Shown here: positions 16,116 through 25,073 of the stretch, piece after piece
Layout of the letters: each line of letters starts with the position of its first letter
Numbering within the stretch: the first letter of the stretch is position 1
NCBI GenBank assembly: GCA_016779125.1
Contig: JADHOF010000006.1
Location: 1 to 37,860 of the forward strand
Direction of reading: 5' to 3'
Source: Verrucomicrobiia bacterium
GTDB taxonomy: Bacteria > Verrucomicrobiota > Verrucomicrobiia > Limisphaerales > JAYPXF01
DNA: 37,860 bases
Program-made: the position numbers and the translations under genes
The notes under the pieces: generated by a model
What the model saw: only the letters and a program-made list of their open reading frames with translations
Databases searched by the model: none
What the model was told of the DNA's origin: nothing

Positions 16116-17207
16116 GTGACCGCCGCCGACTTTGAAGCATTGACCTCCCTCGGTTGGGACTCCGGTCGAGCGGAGGAATTTGCCGAGCTTGAAGCGGGCG
16201 AAGAGCTTGTGCCCGCGCGGGTGTCGATGGAGACCAAGCTTAACTACCTCGTCTGGACTGCGGACGCGGAGCTTCCGGCGAAGGTGACAGGCAGGTTGTT
16301 GCATGACACGAAGCGCGATCCCTTGCGGCGGCCGAAAGTCGGCGATTGGGTGGGGGTGACCTTCGCTGACGGGGGCGAAAAGGTGCAGATCCGTCAGATG
16401 CTGCCCAGACGCACCCAGCTGACCCGCAAGGTGGTGGGGCGGCGGAATGAGGGGCAGGTCGTGGCGGCGAACATTGACACCGTCTTCGTCATGCAGGGGC
16501 TGGATGACAATTTCAACCTGCGTCGTCTCGAACGCTGCCTCGTGATGGTGCATGAGGGCGGGGCGGAACCAGTCGTGTTGTTGAACAAGGCGGATCTGCA
16601 CGAGGACGCGGCGGGGGTGGCCCGCGAGGCGGCCGTGGCGGCAGGAGACTCGCCGGTGGTGTGTGTGTCGGCGGTCACGGGGGCAGGGATTTCGGGGTTG
16701 AAGCGCTGGCTTAGGCCGGGGCGCACGGTTGCGTTTATCGGCTCTTCGGGAGTCGGTAAATCGACCCTGCTCAACCGCCTGCACGGTGAGGAACTACAGG
16801 AGACCGGCGAGGTGCGGGAGCGGGATTCAAAGGGACGGCACACGACGGTCCGCCGAGAACTCTTTTTTCTCGGAGACCAGGGGCTGGTGATCGACACGCC
16901 GGGCATGAGGGAATTTCATCTTTGGTTTGCCGCCGACGGACTGGACGCCGCGTTTGCCGATATTGAAGCGTTTGCGCGGACTTGCCGATTTGGTGATTGT
17001 TCGCATTCGAGCGAGCCGGACTGCGCCGTGCTGGCGGCGGTGGCCGAGGGGAGACTGGCCGAGGAGCGGCACCGCAACTTTCTCCGTCTACAGGCCGATC
17101 TGGCGAAGCTGGATAAAAATTACGAGCGACGCATGTGGCGGGACAAGGCATCCGGTTCCTTTTCCCCGGCGAGGGCACCGCGTCCGTTCAAACGCGGTGG
17201 ACGATGA
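16116..17207 (+). CDS. rsgA: Ribosome small-subunit-dependent GTPase A (RsgA)
   Basis: 363 residues with a GTG start at 16116. RsgA helps late 30S subunit maturation by GTP-driven release of assembly factors. The domain order is an N-terminal OB fold (about 50-110), then a circularly permuted GTPase in which G4 (NKAD, 157-160) comes before the Walker A loop G1 (GSSGVGKS, 209-216) and G3 (DTPGMRE, from 260), then a zinc site with Cys290, Cys295, His297 and Cys303. A basic tail (PARAPRPFKRGGR) ends the protein. It begins just after a terminator, so it needs its own promoter; none could be recognised in the 27-bp gap, and no Shine-Dalgarno sequence is seen. Confidence 0.95.
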   Translation: MTAADFEALTSLGWDSGRAEEFAELEAGEELVPARVSMETKLNYLVWTADAELPAKVTGRLLHDTKRDPLRRPKVGDWVGVTFADGGEKVQIRQMLPRRTQLTRKVVGRRNEGQVVAANIDTVFVMQGLDDNFNLRRLERCLVMVHEGGAEPVVLLNKADLHEDAAGVAREAAVAAGDSPVVCVSAVTGAGISGLKRWLRPGRTVAFIGSSGVGKSTLLNRLHGEELQETGEVRERDSKGRHTTVRRELFFLGDQGLVIDTPGMREFHLWFAADGLDAAFADIEAFARTCRFGDCSHSSEPDCAVLAAVAEGRLAEERHRNFLRLQADLAKLDKNYERRMWRDKASGSFSPARAPRPFKRGGR

Positions 17208-17254
17208 TTTGCTCTCTCGCTCCCGGGCCTGAAGGAATCGACCGATAGATTCGT

Positions 17255-18787
17255 TCAACGCAAGGCCCTGCCCAGGAGGTTGTGGGTGATGCGTTGGATG
17301 CGCTCATCGGGTCCGTGCGGCCGGCTCCAGTGGGACCACGGCAGCATGTGCCCCGGCGGGGAGGAAAGGCCTTGGGCCCACCAGATGGTGGAGGCGTTGA
17401 AGACGAAGTTTCTTTTTGGACCGGGATAGATCGTGGCGCTCCATTGCTGGGGATTTACGCCCCCCTGTAGCGCGGTGCCGGCGGCCACGGTTTCAAGGCC
17501 GGCGATGTCTTGCGGCGGGTCGCCGTGGTATTCCCATCCGATCATGCCGGGAATGCTCTCGCCTTTGCGCATGCCGGTGCCTTCGAAGATCCAGTGACCG
17601 GCGTTGGCACAGGTCCAATCGCCGCCGCCATTCACAGGCTCCACGTTTCGCGCACCCATCAGGTAGCCTTCGTCCGGACCGCGATGGGGGAAGGGGCCGT
17701 GTTTCTTGTCACGATTGGCCGCGTATTGGTAATCCCCGCCGTAGGGACCGCCGCGAAACATGATTCGCTTTGCAACGCCGGAGGTGCTGTCGGAGAGCGG
17801 AGTCACCCAGCACACGGAGTTGCCGGAAAAAAACAGAATGTTCGTGCCCGAGTCGCGCAGTTTCACGACGTTCTTGTATTGGCGGATATCCCAATATTCG
17901 TCATGCCCGACGCTGAGAAATGCCTTGAAGCGCTCCGGTCTCGCGTAGGCGGGATCGACCATGTCCGAGTTCGAACAATAGGTGACATCGTAGCCGTGCT
18001 TCTCGAGCCAGTAGGCGAAGGGGAATTCGAAACACAGCCATTCACCCGATCCGATCGATTGCGGGTTGTCGTAGATCTGGGCGTACTTCGCATAGGGCCG
18101 ATCAAAACTGACATCGGCCCACGGTCCCTGGTTTCCTTTTGGGTGGGTGTAGACGGAGTAATTGGACGGCCACTTGTTGTAGGCCTGCCAGGTGTTGTCG
18201 GAGCATTGAAAGCAGATGTCCGCCGGGCGGTCGTCCCGTACGATGAAGACGACGTAGTTCTGCCAGTAGCCGAAGCCGGTCTTGTCCTTGAGTGTCGTCA
18301 GCCGTCCGAGATAAACGCCGCTGGGCCAGTCTTCCGGGATGGTGATGGATGCGCCGGGCTTCCATTGGCATTCGTGGAGATGTCGGTCGCCTCGGGTGGG
18401 TTCCGGCGTCGGCTGCGGGCTGCCTTTCAGCGGACCCAGCGTTTTCATCAGGCGCGCCCCGCGGCCCCCGTAGTATCCGGTGCGGAAGATCTCGATCGTG
18501 TAATCGACCGGCAGCCGGGTGCTTACCAGGATGTCCAGACGTTCGCCGGCGGCGACGCTTTGGCGGGAGCAGTAGCCCTCGATGTCCGAAGATCGGAAGC
18601 CGTCGCGCCGATCCAGTCGCACGCGGGTCAACTGCCAGTCCCGAGCGCCTGTTCGGCGGTTTTCATCCCGTATCAGGTGGGGCTGAGGTTTTGCCGCGTT
18701 GAGATCCAGTCTCCCGGCAGCGGCTGCGGCCAGCGTTGTCGCCTGGGCGAAACGACGTCTTGAAACGGAAGATTTCGGGGGATTCAT
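17255..18787 (-). CDS. Tat-exported protein with N,N-dimethylformamidase large-subunit-like domain
   Basis: 510 residues from the ATG at 18787; an in-frame ATG at 18805 would add six. The twin-arginine motif SRRRFAQ (about residues 8-14) and an alanine-rich stretch indicate Tat export. The mature part has a beta-rich N-terminal region (about 45-180; VRLDRRDGFRSSDIEGYCSR, YTIEIFRTGYYGG) followed by a larger domain (about 190-500) with YSVYTHP, FEFPFAYWLEKHGYDVTYCSN, FLSVGHDEYWD and FFSGNSVCW, the pattern of the dimethylformamidase large-subunit C-terminal family. The small subunit of that enzyme is not adjacent and these exported homologues have no proven activity, so amidase function should not be assumed. 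It is divergent from the cysteine desulfurase gene. Confidence 0.75.
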   Translation of the reverse strand: MNPPKSSVSRRRFAQATTLAAAAAGRLDLNAAKPQPHLIRDENRRTGARDWQLTRVRLDRRDGFRSSDIEGYCSRQSVAAGERLDILVSTRLPVDYTIEIFRTGYYGGRGARLMKTLGPLKGSPQPTPEPTRGDRHLHECQWKPGASITIPEDWPSGVYLGRLTTLKDKTGFGYWQNYVVFIVRDDRPADICFQCSDNTWQAYNKWPSNYSVYTHPKGNQGPWADVSFDRPYAKYAQIYDNPQSIGSGEWLCFEFPFAYWLEKHGYDVTYCSNSDMVDPAYARPERFKAFLSVGHDEYWDIRQYKNVVKLRDSGTNILFFSGNSVCWVTPLSDSTSGVAKRIMFRGGPYGGDYQYAANRDKKHGPFPHRGPDEGYLMGARNVEPVNGGGDWTCANAGHWIFEGTGMRKGESIPGMIGWEYHGDPPQDIAGLETVAAGTALQGGVNPQQWSATIYPGPKRNFVFNASTIWWAQGLSSPPGHMLPWSHWSRPHGPDERIQRITHNLLGRALR

Positions 18788-18897
18788 GAATTGTGATTGT
18801 TCCATCGGACGGTCCGCTCGCAAGCCCTATTGCACAGAGAAAAGAATGGAGTCCCCGTGTCCCCTTGCGTTTACTGTCCAGTCGCCGACCGACTGCG

Positions 18898-20067
18898 ATG
18901 AATCAGAGCGAACCTTTCTATTATTTCGACAACAACGCCACCACCCGCATCGCGCCGGAGGTGACGGAGTCCATGATGCCGTTCCTGACCGACCTCTGGG
19001 GAAACGCCTCCTCGGCCTATCGCTTCGGTGCGGACGTCGCCCGGGCGATCCGGCGCGGGCGTGAGCGGGTGGCGGAACTCGTCAACGCGGAGCCGGAGGA
19101 GATCGTCTTCACAAGCTGCGGCACGGAGAGCAACAACGCCGCCTGGCAGGCCGCTCTCCTGACGCAACCGAACCGCCGCCACATCATCACGACCGCCGTC
19201 GAGCACTCGGCGAACATGAAGTTTGGCGAACACCTGCAACGCCGCGGGTATGAGGTCACGTTTCTTCCGGTGGAGCCCGATGGCTCGCTGGACCTGCATC
19301 TGCTGGAGAAGACGATTCGGCCGGAGACCGCTCTGGTGTCGACGATGTGGGCCAACAACGAGACGGGTGTCGTGTTTCCCATCGAGGAGATCACGGCCAT
19401 TTGTCATTCCCGTGGCGCGTTGTTTCACACCGACGCCGTGCAGGTCGCGGGCAAGCTGCCGATCGATGTCCGCCTGACTCATGTCGATTACCTTTCCCTT
19501 TCGGCCCACAAGCTGCACGCGCCCAAAGGGATCGGATGCCTCTTCGTCCGCCGGGGGGCTCCCTACACGCCTTATGTCGTCGGCGGCGGACAGGAACGCG
19601 GCCAACGGGGCGGTACGGAGAATGTTCCCTACATCGTCGGTTTTGGAACTGCGGCGGATCTGGCCGCGAAACATCTGAACGATGAGAACACCCGCGTGCG
19701 TGCACTGCGGGATCGGCTGGAGAACACGATTCTTCAGAAGATTCCGCGAACGAGTCGCAATGGGGCGAAGGCGCTGCGTTTGCCGAACACCTGCAACCTC
19801 GCGTTTCACGGTGTCGAGGCGGAGGCGCTTCTGCTGATGCTGGATCAGGCCGGAATCTGCGCCGCGACCGGATCGGCTTGCAAGACGGGCTCGATCGAAC
19901 CCTCGCATGTCCTGACCGCGATGGGGCTGCCGGCCACCCTGGCCAAGGCTTCTTTGCGGCTGAGTCTCGGCCTTTACAATACGGACGCGGACGTCGACTA
20001 CCTGCTGGAAAAACTGCCGCCCATCATCGCCCGCCTGCGCGATGAGGACGTTTCCGTCATCGAGTAA
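18898..20067 (+). CDS. nifS: Cysteine desulfurase, NifS/IscS group I
   Basis: 389 residues from the ATG at 18898 (MNQSEPFYYFDNNATT); the frame is open for 35 codons upstream but the family starts here. It removes sulfur from L-cysteine with pyridoxal phosphate and hands it on as persulfide for Fe-S clusters or tRNA thiolation. The PLP lysine is Lys205 in SAHKLHAPKG. The persulfide cysteine is Cys328 in the group I loop ATGSACKTGS. Motifs FTSCGTES, MWANNETG and HTDAVQ resemble Azotobacter NifS more than IscS, but no nitrogen-fixation genes are near, so a general Fe-S role is likelier. No IscU-like scaffold gene is adjacent; a PSD1 gene follows 18 bp later. Confidence 0.9.
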   Translation: MNQSEPFYYFDNNATTRIAPEVTESMMPFLTDLWGNASSAYRFGADVARAIRRGRERVAELVNAEPEEIVFTSCGTESNNAAWQAALLTQPNRRHIITTAVEHSANMKFGEHLQRRGYEVTFLPVEPDGSLDLHLLEKTIRPETALVSTMWANNETGVVFPIEEITAICHSRGALFHTDAVQVAGKLPIDVRLTHVDYLSLSAHKLHAPKGIGCLFVRRGAPYTPYVVGGGQERGQRGGTENVPYIVGFGTAADLAAKHLNDENTRVRALRDRLENTILQKIPRTSRNGAKALRLPNTCNLAFHGVEAEALLLMLDQAGICAATGSACKTGSIEPSHVLTAMGLPATLAKASLRLSLGLYNTDADVDYLLEKLPPIIARLRDEDVSVIE

Positions 20068-20085
20068 GCCTGCGGGCGGGCGATC

Positions 20086-22017
20086 ATGAAAACCCTTCTG
20101 ATCATTTTCGCCGCCCTGTTGGTTCACGACACTGTCGCCTCGGATCATTGGGCCTTTCAACCCGTCCGACGTCCCGAGGTGCCGGTGGTCGCCGGATTGG
20201 TTTCCGAAGCCAATCCGATCGACGCGTTCATCCTTCGCCAGCTTGGGGAGGCGGGAATGGGATTCGCTCCCGAGGCGACGGCGGAACGCCTCATACGGAG
20301 AATGGCCTTGGATCTGATCGGCCTGCCGCCCAAGCCCGACGAGGTGGAAGTTTTCGTAAAAGCCTTTTCATCCGACCCGGAAAGAGCCTGTTCCGCGCTG
20401 ATCGACCGGCTGTTGGAGTCGCCTCACTATGGCGAACGCTGGGGACGTCATTGGCTGGACGTGGCGCGCTTCGCGGAGACGGACGGATTCGAACACGACG
20501 CGGTGCGACCGCACGCCTGGCGATACCGCGACTACGTGATCCGCTCGTACAATGACGACAAACCCTACGACCGATTCATTTGTGAACAGGTTGCGGGAGA
20601 CGTGCTTTGGCCGGATGAGCCGCAGGCCCGGATCGCCACCGGATTCAATCTGCTTGGCCCGGACATGGTGGACTCGGCCGATCAGGAGCAGCGCCGTCTG
20701 AACCGCTTGACCGACATGACGGATACGACGGCCCTCGCGTTTGTCGGCCTGACGATGGGTTGCGCCAAGTGTCACGATCATCCCTTCGAACCGATCACCC
20801 AGCGGGAGTACTACGGACTACAGGCCTTTTACACGCCCTTGGATTTCAACGATGCCGCGCCGGTTTACACCCCCGCCGAGTTGAGTTCCCACAAGATGGA
20901 TCTGGCGCGTTACGAAAGCCGGGCCGAGGTGGTGGCCCTCGCGGCGTTTGACATGGAACACCGGCCTGCGGGCAGGAAACTCAGCCACAAGGCCTATTTG
21001 AAAACGCTCTCCAAGGATGAGAAGGCCGCGCGGGACAAGCTTGAAGAGTCGGCCCGTCGGTACAAGCGGCCGGAACTTCCCGCCGCCTTGACGGTGTCCT
21101 ATCCGTCCGGCCCGTGGCGTAAGACTCGCCTGTTGAACCGCGGTGAATACTCGCAGCCCCGGGAAGTGGTGCCGCCGGGCTTTCCAAAGATTGTCCCGGG
21201 CGATGAAACGCGACCCAAGGATCGACGCGATCTGGCCGCATGGTTGACCGATCCCGGCAATCCGTTGACAGCGCGCGTGATGGTGAACCGGGTCTGGCGG
21301 CAGCATTTCGGCCGAGGACTTGTCGCGACACCGAGCGATTTTGGTGTGACCAGCAAAGCTCCGACGCATCCGGAACTGCTTGACTGGCTCGCCTCGGAGT
21401 TTGTGCGCGATGGCTGGAGTCTGAAGGCGCTGCATCGTTTGATTCTTTCGTCGAAGACATGGCGTCAGGCGGTGGTGGATTCGCCCGATCGTCTTCTTTA
21501 TCGCGGATGGTTGCCGAAGCGTTTGGAGGGCGAGGTCATCCGGGATTCCCTGCTCGAGATCAGCGGGCGTTTGAATCCCGCGATGTACGGTCCCGGCGTG
21601 ATGCCGCCGATTCCGGCGGAGGTGTTCAAAGGTGCCTCGGGCTGGTCGCCCAGCAAGGATTCGGCGGACCACGGGCGGCGCAGCATTTACATCTTCGCGC
21701 GGCGGAACCTGCGCTTTCCCTTTCTGGAAGTCTTCGACGCGCCGGACAGCAACCTGAGCTGCTCGGCGCGACAGGAGAGCACCACCGCGCCCCAGTCGCT
21801 GACCCTGCTCAACGCCGCAGATGTGGTGGAAGCCGCGCGGCAGGTTGCCGAATCTCTCCCGAAGAACACGATCGTGGCTTCGGCCTATCGGCGAATTCTC
21901 GGACGTGATCCGAGCGCCGAGGAGGCGGATCTTGCTGAGAGGTTTCTTCAGCGTTCGCCCGCGAAGGAGCTTTGCCGGGCCTTGTTCAATCTCAACGAGT
22001 TCGTCTATGCGTACTGA
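20086..22017 (+). CDS. PSD1-type DUF1549/DUF1553 protein without the N-terminal PSC1 cytochrome domain
   Basis: 643 residues, signal peptide at about 1-18. Unlike the other three homologues here it goes straight from the signal peptide to the HWAFQPV segment that normally follows PSC1, so the first CxxCH is absent. DUF1549 covers about 40-250 with HYGERWGRHWLDVARFAE and the internal CAKCHDHPFEP (CxxCH at 226-230). DUF1553 covers about 385-630 (NPLTARVMVNRVW, HPELLDWLASEF, RQESTTAPQSLTLLN). The stop overlaps or abuts the start of the DUF1501 gene, so the two form one translational unit, the standard PVC arrangement. If the domain is a cytochrome at all, this copy would carry one heme site rather than two. 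Confidence 0.9.
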   Translation: MKTLLIIFAALLVHDTVASDHWAFQPVRRPEVPVVAGLVSEANPIDAFILRQLGEAGMGFAPEATAERLIRRMALDLIGLPPKPDEVEVFVKAFSSDPERACSALIDRLLESPHYGERWGRHWLDVARFAETDGFEHDAVRPHAWRYRDYVIRSYNDDKPYDRFICEQVAGDVLWPDEPQARIATGFNLLGPDMVDSADQEQRRLNRLTDMTDTTALAFVGLTMGCAKCHDHPFEPITQREYYGLQAFYTPLDFNDAAPVYTPAELSSHKMDLARYESRAEVVALAAFDMEHRPAGRKLSHKAYLKTLSKDEKAARDKLEESARRYKRPELPAALTVSYPSGPWRKTRLLNRGEYSQPREVVPPGFPKIVPGDETRPKDRRDLAAWLTDPGNPLTARVMVNRVWRQHFGRGLVATPSDFGVTSKAPTHPELLDWLASEFVRDGWSLKALHRLILSSKTWRQAVVDSPDRLLYRGWLPKRLEGEVIRDSLLEISGRLNPAMYGPGVMPPIPAEVFKGASGWSPSKDSADHGRRSIYIFARRNLRFPFLEVFDAPDSNLSCSARQESTTAPQSLTLLNAADVVEAARQVAESLPKNTIVASAYRRILGRDPSAEEADLAERFLQRSPAKELCRALFNLNEFVYAY

Positions 22018-22021
22018 AATC

Positions 22022-23443
22022 ATGGAACCCACACGGACAACGAGGCGGGAGTTTCTGCGCTCCGCAGGGGCGGGATTCGGTGCGGTCGCGCTCTCGGCGA
22101 TGCTGGAGCGGGAGGGCTTGGCGGACGCGCCGGAGGCGGGGGTGGCCAATCCGCTCGCGGCGCACGGATCGCATTTCACCGGCACCGCCAAGAACGTCAT
22201 CTTCCTCTTCATGTCGGGCGGGCCGAGTCATGTGGATCTGTTCGACTACAAAGCGGATCTCATCCGCCTTGGCGGCCGGCCGATTCCGGATTCCTTCGGC
22301 GAATTCAAAACGCGTCGCAAGGTGGCGAAGAACAATCTGTTGCCGCCACTTCGCCCCTTTCATCGGCACGGGCAGAGCGGGATCGAGGTTTCGGAATGGT
22401 TGCCGAACATCGCCGGATGTGTGGATGACATCTGCTTGTTGCGCGGGTGCCACGGAGACAGCGTGACGCATCCCGAATCGGTCTATCTCATGAACACCGG
22501 CTCGATCCTGATGGGGCGAGCGAGCCTTGGCTCCTGGTCCGCGTACGGTCTGGGCAGCGAGAGTGAAAACATGCCGGCCTTTGTCGTGATGCCCGATCCG
22601 GACGGATGGGTGAAGGGCGGCGCGCCCGCTTGGGGAAACGGATATCTGCCCGCGACCTACCAGGGCACGATTCTGCGCGGAGGCGCGACTCCGATTCTGA
22701 ATCTGAACAACCCGCGCGGGGTTTCCGCCGCGCAGCAGCTGGAGACGGTGAACCTCATCAATCAGCTCAATCGGAACGGTCTTCGACAGGGCGAGCAGGA
22801 TTCACCTTTGGCCGCCCGCATCGCGGCCTACGAGCTGGCTTACCGCATGCAGTCCCATGCGCGTGAAGTCGTGGATGTCTCGCGTGAAAGCCCCGCCACC
22901 CGGCGGCTTTACGGGATGGACGAAGCGGTCACGGAGGACTTCGGCCGGCGTTGCCTCATGGCGCGGCGCATGGTCGAGCGAGGCGTGCGTTTTGTGCAGC
23001 TCTACTGCGGCGACACCCTTGGCTGGGATGGGCATTCGAAGATGGATTCCAATCACTCCGAGCTTTGCGCCCGGAGCGATCTGCCGGTTGCCGGACTTCT
23101 GAAGGATCTCAAGTCGCGCGGTCTGCTGGACTCCACCCTGGTCATCTGGGGCGGAGAATTCGGGCGGATGCCAATGAGCGAGGGGGCCGACGGGCGTGAT
23201 CACAATCCGCACGGCTTTTGCATGTGGATGGCCGGTGGCGGGGTCAAGGGCGGTCAGGTGATCGGCGCGACAGACGCGGTGGGTCTGCGCGCGGTGGAGG
23301 ACAAGACCCACGTCCATGACATCCACGCGACCATCCTGCACCTGCTCGGCTTTGATCACACCCGCCTGACCTACCGGCATCACGGACGCGAAGACCGCCT
23401 TACCGACGTCTTCGGTCGCGTGATCACGCGGGCGATCGCGTAG
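22022..23443 (+). CDS. DUF1501 protein, Tat-exported, coupled to PSD1
   Basis: 473 residues from the ATG at 22022, five bases after the PSD1 stop; an ATG at 22007 that overlaps the PSD1 end is an equally possible start and would add five residues. The twin-arginine motif TRREFLRSAG (Arg8-Arg9) is followed by a hydrophobic stretch. The canonical DUF1501 blocks are intact: FMSGGPSHVDLFDYK, GEFGRMP, GRDHNPHGF and MAGGGVKGG. By fold the family is related to alkaline phosphatases and sulfatases, with the Asp/His residues as likely metal ligands; reaction unknown. Tight coupling to the upstream DUF1549/DUF1553 gene implies a joint role. It converges on the MFS gene with a 6-bp gap and no terminator. 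Confidence 0.9.
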   Translation: MEPTRTTRREFLRSAGAGFGAVALSAMLEREGLADAPEAGVANPLAAHGSHFTGTAKNVIFLFMSGGPSHVDLFDYKADLIRLGGRPIPDSFGEFKTRRKVAKNNLLPPLRPFHRHGQSGIEVSEWLPNIAGCVDDICLLRGCHGDSVTHPESVYLMNTGSILMGRASLGSWSAYGLGSESENMPAFVVMPDPDGWVKGGAPAWGNGYLPATYQGTILRGGATPILNLNNPRGVSAAQQLETVNLINQLNRNGLRQGEQDSPLAARIAAYELAYRMQSHAREVVDVSRESPATRRLYGMDEAVTEDFGRRCLMARRMVERGVRFVQLYCGDTLGWDGHSKMDSNHSELCARSDLPVAGLLKDLKSRGLLDSTLVIWGGEFGRMPMSEGADGRDHNPHGFCMWMAGGGVKGGQVIGATDAVGLRAVEDKTHVHDIHATILHLLGFDHTRLTYRHHGREDRLTDVFGRVITRAIA

Positions 23444-23449
23444 GCCGGA

Positions 23450-24859
23450 TCAGTGGGCGAAAGCGGTCTCGTCTTCCGGCAGCGGTTTGCCCTTGGTCTC
23501 CGGCGCGAAAGGCAGGACGGCCAAGCCCACGACGAAGACGGAGCACATCGCGATACCCGCGTAGCGGATGCCTTCCTTGAAACCATTGGCTTCCGAGAAT
23601 ACCTCGCTGGCGAGCAGGCCGAGCAGGGTGGGGGCGAACGCCCCGACGTAGCGGCCCACGTTGTAGCAGAACGACGTGCCGGTGCTTCTCAGGTAGGTGG
23701 GGAAGAGTTCCGGCAGGTAGATGGCGTAGCCGGCGAAGAGCGCGAGCATGCAGGCACCCATCGTGAAGGTCATCCACCAGATCTGTGAGGGATCCTTCAG
23801 AAACCAGAACACGCTGACGGTGGAAATCATCGCGGCGACGTAGGAGATCGCGAAGGCCTTCTTGCGCCCGATCGCGGCGGTCAGATAGCTGAAGGCGATC
23901 ATGCCGACGAAGGCGCCGAGATTCAGCCAGCGCCCGCCGATTCCGACGAGTCCCTTGAGTTGCCCCTCGACATCCGCCGCAGCCAGGCCTTTTGCCTCCA
24001 GCATCGGACGGAACACGTCCCGGATCAGCTCGAAGCAGTAGAAGACGATGCCCCAGAGCGCGAACACGCCCGAGCAGGCGAGGGTCACGCCGATGATTGC
24101 GTTGCGTCGCCATTGCGGTGTTCCGAAAAGTTTGCTGTAGGATCCGAAGTCCTTCTGTTTGTCGCCGCCCTCCTGTCTTGCCTTCACCCAGGCTTCCGGC
24201 TCCTTGAGTTTCCAGCGGATGGCGATGGCGAGAAGTGCGGGCACGGCACCAATCAGGAACATCCAGCGCCACGCGGCCCATTGTCCCTCGCCGCCGATCG
24301 TGCCGGCGCTTTGCGCCTGGCCGATCCAGATGCTGATCTGCGCCGCCGTGATGTTGCCGACCGCACTGAGCGCCTGGAGAAGTCCGAGCGCGTGAGCCCG
24401 CGCCTTGGACGGAAGACTTTCGGCGACGAGCGCCACACCGACCGCGAATTCGCCGCCCACTCCGAGGCCGGTCAGAAAGCGATAGGCCGCGAAATCGGCG
24501 AAGCCTTTCGAAATCGAGCTGAGTCCCGTGAAGGCCGAATAGAGGAGGATCGTGATGATCATCGTCTTCGCGCGGCCGATGCGGTCGCCCAGCACGCCGA
24601 AGATCAGTCCGCCGGTCGCCCAGCCTAGCATGAAAATAGTCGTCGCGTAGCCCCCGTATTTCTTGATCTCGCCGGCGGCGGCGTCAGGTCCCAGCAATTC
24701 CGCCATCGCCGGTGCCCGAGCCAGAATGAAAAGCTGTTGATCAAGGCAGTCAAAGAGCCAACCAAGCGCGGCCACCAGCAGGACGAACCAGTGATATCCG
24801 TTCATGTACGTCCACCATTGGCGGGACTCGTTCGAAGAGGCTTCGTTTTCAGTGCTCAT
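23450..24859 (-). CDS. MFS transporter, sugar/organic-acid symporter type
   Basis: 469 residues with about 12 predicted transmembrane helices; N- and C-termini are hydrophilic. The first half shows the MFS motif A between helices 2 and 3 (GVLGDRIGRAKT) and a helix 4-5 segment RFLTGLGVGGEFAVGVALVAE that resembles sugar and aromatic-acid:proton symporters. The second-half copy of motif A reads AAIGRKKAF. A charged loop (about 225-255; KARQEGGDKQKDFGSYSK) lies between the two halves. The ending PETKGKPLPEDE is a common sugar-transporter signature. A sugar or sugar acid is a reasonable guess given the sulfatase gene upstream on the same strand, but the substrate cannot be read from the sequence. 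Confidence 0.85.
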   Translation of the reverse strand: MSTENEASSNESRQWWTYMNGYHWFVLLVAALGWLFDCLDQQLFILARAPAMAELLGPDAAAGEIKKYGGYATTIFMLGWATGGLIFGVLGDRIGRAKTMIITILLYSAFTGLSSISKGFADFAAYRFLTGLGVGGEFAVGVALVAESLPSKARAHALGLLQALSAVGNITAAQISIWIGQAQSAGTIGGEGQWAAWRWMFLIGAVPALLAIAIRWKLKEPEAWVKARQEGGDKQKDFGSYSKLFGTPQWRRNAIIGVTLACSGVFALWGIVFYCFELIRDVFRPMLEAKGLAAADVEGQLKGLVGIGGRWLNLGAFVGMIAFSYLTAAIGRKKAFAISYVAAMISTVSVFWFLKDPSQIWWMTFTMGACMLALFAGYAIYLPELFPTYLRSTGTSFCYNVGRYVGAFAPTLLGLLASEVFSEANGFKEGIRYAGIAMCSVFVVGLAVLPFAPETKGKPLPEDETAFAH

Positions 24860-24885
24860 GAGATCAAATTTTAAGGGACGGCGGG

Positions 24886-24913
24886 TTATTACCTGTGCGT
24901 AATACTTTGTCGA
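24886..24913 (-). promoter_or_regulatory. Candidate promoter for the MFS transporter gene
   Basis: Read on the minus strand, TCGACA (24913-24908) and TAATAA (24891-24886) are separated by 16 bp and would start transcription about 20 nt before the ATG at 24859. Both boxes differ from consensus, so this is tentative; no other site in the 214-bp gap looks better. Confidence 0.3.
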
Positions 24914-24983
24914 GCGCCGCTTGCCGCGAGTTCACCGTCGGTTGGCAAAAATGTTCGAAACCATCGCCCCAAGGATCTGATTC

Positions 24984-25042
24984 CTCCTCCTCGTAATCGT
25001 AATCCTCATGTCTCCGATTGGGGGGAGGATTGCGAGGAGGAG
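24984..25042. repeat. Palindromic intergenic element, copy A
   Basis: A left arm at 24984-24998 (CTCCTCCTCGTAATC) and a right arm at 25028-25042 (GATTGCGAGGAGGAG) pair over 15 positions with a single G-T wobble around a 29-nt loop. The left arm, the loop motif CGATTGGG (25015-25022) and the right arm all recur at 31531-31584 with matching spacing. The element lies about 31 nt after the sulfatase stop when read in the direction of that gene, in the gap before the MFS gene. It could be a dispersed REP-like or MITE-like repeat or a structured 3' UTR. Confidence 0.7.
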
Positions 25043-25073
25043 TAGAAGCGATTCCACTTGATTGCCTTCGTGC

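Noticed and set aside
13437-16784. Very long open frame (1115 codons) on the minus strand
   Set aside because: It runs antisense across the Hpt-like gene, ispD, the Gfo/Idh/MocA gene and part of rsgA, all with clear family motifs on the plus strand. Its translation is rich in Arg/Pro/His without recognisable domains, as expected for antisense GC-rich DNA.
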